Assembly: GCA_022376515.1 (NCBI GenBank)
Contig: WTXI01000128.1
Coordinates: 41,042-105,041 of the forward strand
Direction of reading: 5' to 3'
Length of the DNA stretch: 64,000 nt
DNA from: Lactifluus volemus
Taxonomy: Eukaryota > Basidiomycota > Agaricomycetes > Russulales > Russulaceae
Part shown: positions 22,300 through 33,233 of the stretch, piece after piece
Layout of the letters: every line of letters begins with the position of its first letter
How positions within the stretch are numbered: position 1 is the stretch's first letter
Notes under the pieces: generated by a model
Database searches by the model: none
The model's input: only the letters and a program-made list of their open reading frames with translations
What the model was told of the DNA's origin: nothing
Made by a program: the position numbers and the translations under genes

Positions 22300-23460
22300 G
22301 TGAAGGTTGAGGGCTCTGATTATGCTGATATCTGAAGCACTGAAGTACCACGCACATACGGGTGATTCTAAAATTCTTGCGGCGTGCATGGTCTCTTTTC
22401 GATGGAAGTTGGTGAAAATTCGGGTCCATGTATTAGTCCGTTGCGATTCAGTTCGCGAAGATTCAGTTTCTTCCAGTACATTGCCAGTATCACGTCCATG
22501 CATGACACTGGCATCAGGGATCTTGGAGCGACTGGCTGCACAGCTATCGCGACTACATAATCAATTCCTGATGCGCTCCACAGTGTGTATTGCAGCCTTC
22601 GGACAAGATCTTTTACCAATAATCCCGAAGGATTCCAACAACGAGAAAAACTCGACAATCTAGCGCTATCAGCCCCCATTAGATACGCCGCAGTTGGCGA
22701 GATGAGCTAGTAGTATTTCCGAAGTCAGATGTAGCAGTTGGTGGTGTCAGAACTCAGAAGGTTGAAACCTCGAAGCTTAACATGTCCACCGCCAGCAGTT
22801 CGGCGCCTCGCGCCGCTTATTAATGATAAATTTCAAATCACGAGCTGACTTTGAAACACACCAAGGAAATGGCGGAATTTGTCCTTTCGATTTCTTGTTT
22901 TCTCACTCGCAGTGCGTCTTCGATTTCGTCAATATAAGCGAATGACGTTGAATCGACTCCAGGGTCCGGCACTTCCTACATGCTATCCATTTCTCGCGCT
23001 TCGAGTTGGTTGCCTGCGCTTAAGCGCGGGAAAGTTCGAAGACGGACTCTTGATCATCTGAATGTGTCCTTATGCGAGAGACATCGTAGCTATAACGGTA
23101 TTGTTTTTGGACTAAAAATAGAGGTAAGAAGGAAGATGAGGCAACGAAGCACCAAAAGAGGGTGATCGGCTTGTGGCGTCACGGTCGCCTCGGTCATGTA
23201 GCCGAGCAAGACTTGCTGCATGAACTTGCTTGTCGTCCAAGTCCTTGTGACCTTGTCAACTTGAAGTCCATACGGTAGCTTAGTTCATTTCACTTCTGAC
23301 TAAATTACTTTTCAACCCACGCATAGCCTCAACTACGTTTCAATCCAGTCACAACTCTTTGATTATTGCCTTACTATCAAATCCTGCGCGGCCTGAGGTC
23401 GTAGTCATCGGGCTTCTCCAGCCACGAGATCCATCACCCAAAATGTTAGGCGATCCCCAC
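22300..23460 (-). repeat. Q block, copy 1
   Basis: Upstream sequence of S3 followed by a stretch like the NLR first exon and promoter (about 23040-23170: GTGTCCTTATGCGAGAGACATCG). Other copies are at 32190 and 47840. A minus-strand segment (VPDPGVDSTSFAYIDEIEDA) recurs at 24560-24640 with coding-like differences, so a small decayed gene may be present. No complete frame. Confidence 0.45.
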
Positions 23461-23856
23461 CTGAGGCCTGAGTCGCCCCAAGGCGACGTGTAGCCTCGCG
23501 CTTCTTAGAACAACATGTACAGTACCCGCGCTTCCCTGGTTCAATTTAGCTACCTCGTACAGGACTCGGACTCCCGAGTTTTGACACATCATTCGAGACT
23601 GGAGCCGATGTTGTCATTGCCCTCGCACTGCCAGAGGCCTTCTTCGATCACACCACTAGTGCTCACCTATGATACAAAACCCACGCGCTCGCAGCAGCCA
23701 TTACGTCAAGAACGTCTCACAAAAGTTATGTTGTCCGTGCAGTGTTTACGACAAAAAGACCACAGATTCAATCCCCACTGGCACATAGAGCGAAACGATG
23801 ACAACGTGAAAGGTGGACCTGACATCGCCGATATACAAAACGCATCAACTAATATA

Positions 23857-24200
23857 TTAGCCTCCTGTAACATAAAGTCCACGATGCGCGATAATCACGC
23901 TTGTACTATGTGGATTCAAGTTGTGGATCCTCACAATGGGGGTCTGTAGAAGTCAATAAACTCATCAATTGGAGATGTACAAGAGGTCTACCCACTGCCC
24001 GGAAAGAAGATCATCGACAGTGACACCAAGATCTATGTTAGGTCAGTCAAGCTTGCACTAGGTGGGCATGGGTTCTGACAGGACGTACTATCGAGTAGCT
24101 GGTTTAAATCCGCGCCCAGGCCCCCCTGAGGACTCGGAGCAGCGATAGCGAGAGCAGCAAAAGAGAGAGCCAAGATGGTCTTCAAGTTCATAAACATCAT
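23857..24200 (-). CDS. SSP copy S4, small secreted protein, apparently intact
   Basis: Exon 1 (24089-24200) encodes MMFMNLKTILALSFAALAIA and the core APSPQGGLGADLNQLLD. Intron 1 spans 24033-24088 (GTACGT, branch CTGAC, ACATAG). Exon 2 (23992-24032) encodes LGVTVDDLLSGQW, and intron 2 spans 23944-23991. Exon 3 (23857-23943) ends HSTSVIIAHRGLYVTGG then TAA. All junctions keep the frame, giving about 79 residues with no cysteine after the signal peptide. Exon 3 carries an extra NLNPH-like stretch of whole codons relative to S8, which argues for coding selection. TATAAAA is at 24283-24289. Likely exported; function unknown. Confidence 0.65.
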
Positions 24201-24282
24201 TTTGCTTAGAGCAAGTAATATGGAAGGATAACAGAACGCTTCAAGGGTGATGATGTTGGAGATAGGAGGGAGAGGCCCCAGC

Positions 24283-24289
24283 TTTTATA
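24283..24289 (-). promoter_or_regulatory. TATA box of S4
   Basis: TATAAAAGCTGGGGCC lies 84-90 bases upstream of the start codon. The same box and spacing precede nearly all SSP copies. Confidence 0.6.
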
Positions 24290-24309
24290 CCCCAGCCTGA
24301 GACAGCTTG

Positions 24310-25640
24310 AGCTTGTGGCAGTCCGAGTCGGAGGGTTCTGGAGAAGGATCATGACGATATCAGGAGCACTCACCTCACATGCTACGGACGATTTGGGTCC
24401 GTGGATCGGTTCATTACGATCAGCCTCTTCCAAGTCCACTTAATCGTCTGCCGCGGGCAGTTGATTCCCGATGTCAATCAGACTTGGCGTTCACTTTAAC
24501 CAATCGCAAATTACGAGCTTTCTTGAAAGGCCGAATTTGTACCTCTCATATCTTGACTCCTCTCTCGCGGTGCGTCTTCAATTTGATCAATATGAACATC
24601 TGACGTCGAATCAACTCTAGTGTCTGGCACTCCCTACATGCGATCCCTTTTCTCGCCCTCGGTTCAAGCGTGGAGCCGAATTCTGGACCATCTGTTGTGT
24701 CCTCGTGCGAGTGCCATCGTAGTTATCACTGTATTGTTGTGGACCGAAATTTAGGTAATAACTAATAGAATAGTTGAGCGGTTGGGGCAACGAAGTGCCA
24801 AAGGGAGATCACTGGGTCATTGCGTATCTCGCGACGTCTCAGTTATATGCCTGGTGTCGTGACGTCACTCACTGCATAACCTTGCTTGTCTCGTCCTTGT
24901 CAAGCCCATATCCGTATTATTGCCTTGACCACGCTTCCTGTTCATCCGCGATAACCAACACATACTGCTAACACAATTACCTTGTTCCACACACCATAAA
25001 TAATAACACATTGGAGCTCACCCATCCTCTTTCCGGGTCCATCTGGCTGCTCCAGCTACGCTCCAAGTGCCAACGAGACCGCCGCACTGAAAAGTTCCGG
25101 TGAGTGGAGAGAGCGGTCCGCACCTGTCAGACGGTAGCACGGAGAGTCGGAGACGAGGTGGAAGTAGATGGACCATCCAGTCTCTCCCGGCAAGGTTGCC
25201 GACCCATTCTCGCGACTGATGGTCCAGGTTTCTCAGAGACTCCAAATGGGTGAGCGAGTGGAATTCCCTGTGCGCGACAGACGGCCCAGGTCTCGCCAAC
25301 AAGTGAGAGCAAACAACGGGAGGACCGTCGTACAAACCAAGGAAGAAGGTTGGTAACTTTTGAGGCTAGCGATGTCGGAACGATACAGTGGGCCAGCTTG
25401 ATAAGGAGACCCAAGTGCCGTGGCCTCGTGGTGGGCAATGACCAGCGCATGACTGGCTGAAGGCAAGCCTACAGAAGGCCCGCATAACATTAGAGTGACA
25501 TTCGATAGAACGGTATACTTACCAAGACCATACTACTTCACTTGCCAAATTCAAAGGTGCTGCTCAATGCATACGCAAAAGTTGTGGAGAATGCCATTGG
25601 TAGAGTTCCCAAAGAAGGAATTGAAAAGGCGCGTCAACCT
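24310..25640 (-). repeat. P block, copy 2
   Basis: The NLR-like leader is at about 24690-24850. The decayed minus-strand gene is represented by HLESLRNLDHQSREWVGNLAG and LLPPRLRLSVLPSD in one open stretch (25018-25335). The distal part is shortened before the next block. Confidence 0.45.
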
Positions 25641-26640
25641 GACTAATACAAACCTCTGCACTCGTGAGTCGTCCATGATGAAAATGTTGCCCAGTTCCAT
25701 TGACTACACCAAGTGATTTTACAAAACTTCGTGTCACGATCAGCGGCTTGCAGGCATGTATTCTTCTTCGTTGCTACTAGTATTTGTACACCAAGGTACG
25801 TTGATTCTTCATCGACATATAGCATTGACGCCGCACCCTGGTGCCTTGTTGGGAACATGGTATGCCTGGGTATGAAGCTAGGGCTTAACCACGATCCTAC
25901 GACGCAGCTCTCTGAGGTTGTCAGCTCCACATCCGTCTCTGGGGGATTGGTCTCATCCACTGTCACGGTCCATCTCTTCTACGTAGCCATCTGCTTTCCA
26001 ACTCACCAAATGATACCAACATGCCACGGCCCAGCGACCGAAATCATTCGACATATGTGAGCACTTTTATTTACTCAGTCATCCGTTTTCATCAGATGCC
26101 AATGTCACACTATAGGTCATACTGATTGCTCAGACTTGCTCCTCACCGCCTCCCCGGCCACTCCCGGGCCTGCCGAGAGTGAAGACCGCCGTGGGTCCTC
26201 GGCCTCTTCCGCTGTTCAGGCTCATGCATAGAGCCTCAAGTTACCGGCTTGTGGTGATGAACAGACAGAACAGCGCATTCATTCGGTCGAAACGATCGAA
26301 TATTGGAATTGTTGGTGGATCCAGGTAGTTTTGTCATTGCATATATACAGTACAGGTCGCTCCATACAAATACAGATTAGGAAAAATTTTCACACCTTAC
26401 TTCCTGATATCCTTGAGAATGCACGTTGTACATGAATGGGGTAATAGTAAGAACTTCCCTGTTCCAGCGACCAACTCAACCACCGTCTAGCTCCGTATTT
26501 GTTGCGGCTGTATATGTAACGAATCCGTCTTTTACGGCCGTAACCGTAAACGGTACGTGCGGAGCCATGTAGGATCCTCTTGGTGGTCTGCTAGGCTTGT
26601 TCAAGTTATAGCGTGGCTGTCACGACCCACGCGTGCTTCA
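25641..26640 (+). repeat. LR block, copy 2 (5' truncated)
   Basis: Lacks the Leu-rich and ARPGSKF segments; begins near the CGTGTCACGATCAGC motif and runs to the TTTACGGCCGTAACCGTAAACGG end. Further internal deletions around 26150. Confidence 0.45.
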
Positions 26641-27070
26641 CCCTTTTATTTAGCTAGTAACTAGCACTTCCGAGTTCGGGTACGATAGCAACATCATGTG
26701 AGTCTCGAGATTGGAGCCGATGTCATCTTCAATATTATCTCGGTCCTCGGCTCCTCGCCATGTCTTCGCGCTGCCAGTGGCACACTTCATTCACAACTTC
26801 ACACTCCTAGTACTCACGCACAATACAAGCCCCACACACTCGCGGCAGCCATTTACTTCAAGAACTTAAACATCTCACAAAAGTTGTGTTGTCTGTGTAG
26901 TGTTTACGACAAAAAGATCACAGAATAAATCCCCACTGGCACATAGAGCGAAACGATGACATGAAAGGTGGATCCTGACATCGCCGATATGCAAAAACCA
27001 TGAACTAACATATCAGCCTCTGGTAACATAAAGTCAATAATCATGCCTGTACTATCTGGATTGTGGGTCC

Positions 27071-27336
27071 TCATTTAGTATCTGGTTTGTTGAAGTCAAT
27101 AAACTCAGCAATTGAAGATATACAAGAGGATTAACCACTGCCCACTGCATGAAGAATCCGATCAACAATGCCACCAACCTCTATGTTAGGTCAGTCAAGC
27201 TTGCATCAGGTGGGCATGGGCTCTAACAGGACGTACGTTTGAGTAGTGACGTGCCCAGGCCCTCATCCTGAGGAGTCGGAGCAGCGAGGGCGAGAGCAGC
27301 AAAAGAGAGAGCCAAGATGGTCTTCACAAACATCAT
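27071..27336 (-). CDS. SSP copy S5, 3' end uncertain
   Basis: Exon 1 (27237-27336): MMFVKTILALSFAALALAAP with core TPQDEGLGTSLLK. Intron 1 is 27181-27236. Exon 2 reads VGGIVDRILHAVGS. The second donor (GTTAAT) and acceptor (CCAG instead of TGCAG) differ from the family, and the assumed splice gives an early stop (DTK then TGA). TATAAAA is at 27423-27429. Probably drifting. Confidence 0.4.
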
Positions 27337-27439
27337 TGTGCTTAGAGCAAGTAATATGGAAGGATAACAGAACGCTTCAAGAGGTGATGAGGTTGGCGAG
27401 AGAAGGAGGGAGGGGCCCCAGCTTTTATACCGCAGACAG

Positions 27440-28860
27440 CTCGAGTTTGTGATAGATAGTTGATGCCTCTGGAAAAAGAATTATGCCGGCACTGAGCCAA
27501 CGCGCAGACTACGGGAGATTTGCAACGACCATGGAATCAGTTCTGACACCGGTACTGAAAAATTAGGCCTTATCAGGCTTAACCAAGTTTCGGTCGAAAT
27601 TCGATCCCGTCATGGTGGATCAGTCTATTGCGAGTAGCCGCCCCGCTAGCGCGAAAACTAGATTACTAGGAATGGCTTTCTTTTTCTTTTTAAGTCTGCA
27701 TTTGTATACCGCAACATGTGACTATGACAAAGACGCGGACCCCGAACTACGGGAATGGTACAGGCGGTGGTATGGAAGAAAGGAGAGTAAGCAGTATAAC
27801 TAGACGGAAGCGTGGCGATAGGAGGCGGGAAGGGTATATTAGCGGGGACTGCAGGTGTGAGGTGTTAACCTGGGTCCCAGATACTACTAGGAATGGCTAG
27901 GTGGGGCTAGTCACGTTGCGATTTCCCTGATGGCCCGCTCGGGCCGCTCGACACTGCACTCTGCACGCCAGACGAGGATTTAATTGTACATCAATAGCTC
28001 TGATAAATTTGAGTTTTCTTGATGCAGGCAGCTTTCAGAAGGCACATCTAGTCAAGGATTAATGGCAGCATCGTACAAGCCCACTTTACCTGCTTTTCAG
28101 GTCGTAGATTCGGGTAGTTCATCGCTTAGTTTAGTACGCGTTTATGTCACTTTTTTTCGCGTCATGAATTCGGGCACAGTAGCTCATTGTTTCGTGTCTG
28201 TGTCGCTCAGCCAGAAATCGGGTTCTACTTAGAACTCATTCAAAGTTTCGAATTGAGTTCGTTTAACTCAGAGTCTAATCTTCAGGGTGTTCTGAACACG
28301 TTCTGGGGGTGCATACTAGCCTGAGCGTAAGCGACAAATTCGGGAGTCAATTGCCGACAGTAGACCGACGTATCAACCTTACTGACGCCCCCGCCGGGTG
28401 CTACATCTGACTTCAGATATGCTACTAGTAGCCCGTCTCAACTGCGGCATATCTACTGGGGACTGATAGCGCTAGATTGTGCCCATGATTTGGGATTATT
28501 GGTAAGAGATTCTTTCGGAAGGCAGCACTGGCATTCAGTGTGAAGCGGGCCATCAGGAAAATCGCAAAGTGACTAGCCATTCCTAGTAATGTGCTAGTGG
28601 GGTGGCTTGTTACCCCAACATTCTTGATGTGGCATCATGCATTGATGTGGTGTGTGTTGACAGCAGTGGACTGGAAGAGACTGATCCTCCTCAATGGGCT
28701 GATCCACCATGACTATCCCGAATTTCCACCAAATTCCATCGCAAAGGATATATGCACGCTACATGTAATACAGTAAAATTCCCGTAGTCTGCGCGTTGGT
28801 TCAGTGCTGGCATAACAGAGTCGAATAATATTGAAGATGACATCGGCTCCAGACTGACAC
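27440..28860. repeat. T block, copy 2
   Basis: Both inverted arms and the centre are present, but the plus-strand SSP gene expected on the right is missing: the arm (ends TCTGCGCGTTGGTTCAGTGC) joins P-type sequence directly near 28815. A 200-base plus-strand stretch (27660-27890) absent from other T blocks is inserted near ACTAGATTACTAGGAATGGC and ends with a repeat of TACTAGGAATGGCTAG, suggesting a small insertion. Confidence 0.4.
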
Positions 28861-29940
28861 GATGTGTGCAAAACTCGGGAGTCCTGTACGAGGTACTAGC
28901 TAAACAAAGGGGCGAAGCGTGGGCTCCAGCGATTATACTGTACCCCAGACAGCTCGAGTTTGTGGCAGTCCGAGTCGAGGCTTCTGGAGAAGAATCACGA
29001 CGATATCAAAAGCACAGACTCGCAAGCACCACACACCCAACGGGCGAGTTGGGTCCGTGGATCGGTTCATTACGATCACTGGCAGCGTCTTTCTTTCAAG
29101 TCCACTTGATCGTCTGCCGCCGGCAGTTGAGTCCCGGTGTCATCAGACTTGGCGGTCACTTTAACCAATTGTAATTACGAGCTGTCTTGAAAGGCTGAAA
29201 TTGTCCCGCGTCTTCGGTTCAAGTTTGACACACGAATTCTGGATCATCGAGTGCGAGAGCCATCGTTAGCAAAAATAACAGTTGTGAGCCATAATATAGG
29301 TAATAAGGAAGAGTCGAGCAGTTGAGGCAACGAAGTGCCAGAGGAGGGAGATCACTGGCCCATTGCGCATGGCGCGATGCCTCAGTTATACGCCTGATGT
29401 CGTGACGTCACTTACTTGCTTGACTCGTCCTTGTCAAGTCCATACCGTAGCTTGGTTCGTTTTACTGCTTCGACTCCGCGTCCTGTTCACAAAGAAAACC
29501 AACACGCACTGCTAACCCAATTACCTTGCTCCACACCGTGACATAACAAATAATAGCACACTAGAGCCCGCTCACCCCTCATTCTGGGTTCATCTGGCTG
29601 CTCCAGCTACGCCCCAAGTGCCAACGAGACCGCAGCACTGAAAGTTCCGGTGAACGGAGAGGGCGGCCCGCACCTGTGTTGCTGAGCTTACATCAGACTC
29701 AGACGGAGCCGGAGACGGGGTGGAAGTGGACGCACGGTCCACTCTCTCCCAGTGAGCTTGTCTTGTAACCAGGCAGATGAACCAGTTGGAAGTAACGGGA
29801 CAGATGGCCCACTCGCCAACGGGTGAGAGCAAATAAGGGCCATCGAACAAACCAAGGGCGGTTTGGGCAATCGCGGTTGAAGCGCCCTTAAACACGTGAT
29901 GGGCCGGGACAGGTGGCGCCGCAGCAGGAGGGAACCTGAC
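28861..29940 (-). repeat. P block, copy 3
   Basis: The NLR-like leader is at about 29220-29400. The decayed gene is shortened (DKLTGREWTVRPLPPRLRL kept, upstream exon mostly lost). Confidence 0.4.
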
Positions 29941-31540
29941 TAATACAAACCTAATATGGAACTCAACGCTCCTCCCTCTGTACGCTCCTTCTTAGGTGAC
30001 AGCTCTCCCATATCTATGTCCTAACCCCTCCCGACTGTTCCCTTTTACCTATTCCATGGGAGCAGGTGTCCCTTTGGCTACCATCCTCACTTCCATATGA
30101 TGTTTCAGCACCCCCCATAGCCGCCCTTCCTGCTACTGCACTCCCTGTCTGTTGTTGCTGCTGGCCCCATGCCGGACGTCAAATGAGGTGATCGGGGCTT
30201 TCCGTCTAATCCTTGTATGTCCCTAGTCCTGTGACCCATATATTTTTATTTACTGGTGCTCTCAGGCTAGGCATTGGCAGAAGAGCCCGTCCAGGATCAA
30301 AGTTTGTTCCTCAACGTCTTAGCCTCTGGATAGGGCAGGCTTCACTGCCATCTCATCTCCGGACACCATCACTGTCGGGGCAGTGTCCAAATATGACATC
30401 AATTAATTAATGCCCATCCCCATCTGCCGCGATAACATCATCTCATCCTGAGGCCGTGACACACCCAGCGCTGTCGAGACATCCTCCAATGTCAACGCTT
30501 TGTCCCTCATGCCCCTTGAGTGGCCTGACCACGAAAATTACTTTCTCCGTGCTTTTGCTATAAGTCCGAACTTCATGTCTCGACCAGCAGCTTACTCTTC
30601 TTCGTATTTGTACACCAAGGCACTTTGATTTTTCGTTAACATTCTGGGGTTTCTGATCATTTGTATCCTCATAGCATCAACGCCACACCCTGGTGCCTTG
30701 TTGGGAGCATGGTATGCCTTATCGAGCTTGTTTGGGTGTATCACGGTCCTACGATGCAGCTCTCTGATGAATCCGAGTGTCAACTCCGGATCCGTCTCTG
30801 GGGAGGATTTTCCTCATTGACGGCCGCGGCCCATCTCTTCTACGTGGTCATCCACTTTCTATCTCACCAAATGATGCCAATACGCTAGGCCAATGCAACC
30901 GAATCATCGTGGCCCGACATGGGTAAGCGTTTTTTTACTCAGTCATCAGTTTGCAGCGGGTGCCAATGTGACACCATCAGGTTATACCGATCCCTCAGAC
31001 ACTCTCCTCGCCGCCTCCCTGGCCACTCAGCAAGCCTTTCTTGCGAACGACCAATGGACCGCCGGATTCAGCATGCGGTCCGGTTAGCCCCGGACCTGCC
31101 GGGCGTGAAGACTATCACATCGCCGATGGGTCCTTGGCCTCTTCCACTGTTCAGGTTCTTGCACAGATCGTCAAGATATGGGCCCGTCGTGATGAACAGA
31201 CAGAACGATGCATTCACTCGGTCGAATATTGTTGTTGGTGGCGAAATCGGCTAGTTTGTCATCTGCATATATGCAGTAGAGGTCACTCCATGCCAATACA
31301 GATTAGGAAAATTTTTAACACCTTGCTGATATCCTTGAGGTTGTACACGAATGGGGTAACAGTAAGAACTTCCCTATCCCAGCGACCAACTCAACCACCG
31401 TCTAGCGTTGCGGCTGTGTACGTAACGAATCCGTCTTTTACGGCCGTAACCGTAAACGGTACATGCGGAACCATGTGATATCTTCTTAGTGGCCTGCTGG
31501 GCTTCTTTAAGTTATAGCGTGGCTGTCACGACCCACGCTT
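29941..31540 (+). repeat. LR block, copy 3
   Basis: All segments are present: ARPGSKFVPQRLSLWIG, a membrane-like stretch (ECQLRIRLWGGFSSLTAAA), NVTPSGYTDPSDTLLAASLA and AVYVTNPSFTAVTVNGTCG. Stops and frame changes separate them. Confidence 0.45.
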
Positions 31541-31966
31541 CGCCCCTTTATTTAGCTGGTACCTCGTACAGCACTTCCGAGTTTTGGTACGACAGCAACA
31601 CCATGTGAGTCTCGAGATTGGAGCCGATGTCATCTTCAATATTATGTTGGTCCTCGACTCCTCGCCATGACCTCGCACTGCCAGTGGCACACTTCGTTCA
31701 TCAGTTCAAGCATGATACAAATCCCATACGCTTGCGGCAGTCATTAACTTCAAGAACATCTCACAAAGGTCTTATGACGAAACGCTCACAGAAATAAATT
31801 TCCACTGGCACATAGAACAAAAAGAGAACAACGTAAAAGGTGATCGCCGATTAGCAAAAACCATGATCTAACATATCAGTAATGCAGACTGTGGGTCCTC
31901 CAACATGGGACGAGTCTGCAGAAGTCAATAAACCCAGCAGCTGAAGTTATGCAAGACGTACTACCA

Positions 31967-32089
31967 TCATTGGGACTTACTCTCTAAAAGCAGGTCCACG
32001 TCCGCGGCCAGGCCCGATTCCTGTGGAGTCAGAGAAGCGAGAGCGAGAGTTGCAAAAGAGAGAGCCAAGATGGTCCTCATAAATATCAT
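31967..32089 (-). CDS. SSP copy S6, shortened
   Basis: Encodes MIFMRTILALSFATLALASL then TPQESGLAADVDLLLESKSQ and stops. A deletion removed intron 1 and most of exon 2, so the conserved first donor no longer exists; a GTAAGT follows GAGA but has no clear partner. TATA is at 32168-32174. Could give a 40-residue secreted peptide or be dead. Confidence 0.4.
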   Translation of the reverse strand: MIFMRTILALSFATLALASLTPQESGLAADVDLLLESKSQ

Positions 32090-32189
32090 TGTGTTCACAG
32101 CAAGTAATGTGAAAGGATAACCGCTTCGAGGGTGATGACGTTGGTGAGAGGAGGGGGTGGCCCCAGTTTTTATACCCAGACAGCTCGAG

Positions 32190-33226
32190 GTTGTAACAGT
32201 TGAGGTTTCTGGAGAAGAATTATGCCGATATCTGAAGCACTGAAGCAACGCGCACACTACGGGCGATTGTAAAGTGCTTGCAGCGTGCATATTCTTTTTT
32301 CGATGGAAGTTAGTGAAATTCGGGTCCGTGGATTAGTCCATTACGATTCAGCTCGCGAAGATTCAGTTTCTTCCAGTCCATTGCCAGCATCAGGAATCTT
32401 GGAGTGACTGGCTGCGAAGCTAGCGCGAAGATTCCTTATGCGCTCTATAGTCCTGCTGCCTTCAGATACGGTCTCTTACCAATAATCCGCAAGGATTCCA
32501 ACTACGAGAAAAACTCGACAATCTAGCGCTATCAGTCCCCAGTAGATACTCCGCAGTTGGTCGCGAGATGAACTAGTATCTCCGAAGCAGACGGTAGTGT
32601 CAGAACTTAGAAGGTTAAAACGTTGAAGCTTGCGCCACTTGATAAATTGCAAATCACGAGCTGACTTTGAAACCAACGATGACGGAATTTGTCCTTTCGA
32701 TTTCGTCAATATAAGCAAATGACGTTGAATTTACTCCAGGGTCTGGCACTTCCTACATGCTATCCATTTCAATTCTTGATTCAAGAGTTGCAAATTGAAG
32801 AGTTGATTGCCTGCGCTTAAGCGCGGGAAAGCTCGAACACGGGTTCTGGATCACCTGAGTGTGTCCTTGTGCGAGAGACATCGTATAACGGTATTGTTTC
32901 TGGACCGAAATAGAGGTATGAAGGAAGATGATGCAACGAAGCGCCAAACGAGGGTGATCGGCTTGTGGCGTCGCCTCGGTCATGTAGCCGAGCAGGACTT
33001 GCTGCATGAAATTGCTTGTCGTCCTTGTAGTTCATATTATTGCTTTGACTAAGTTACTTTTCAACCCACGCATAGCTTCAACTACGTTTCAATTCAGAAA
33101 CAATTCTTTGATTATTGCCTTACTGTCAAACCCTACGTGGCCTGAGGTCGTAATCATCTGACTTCTCCAGCTACGACCCAAACTGTTAGGCGGTCCGGTG
33201 AGCGAAGAGCCTGAGTGCGTTCCGCA
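32190..33226 (-). repeat. Q block, copy 2
   Basis: The NLR-like leader is at about 32850-32970, here with an ATG before SLAQGHTQVIQ on the minus strand. The block is interrupted at its right end by the inverted-repeat element. Confidence 0.45.
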
Positions 33227-33233
33227 CCTGAGG

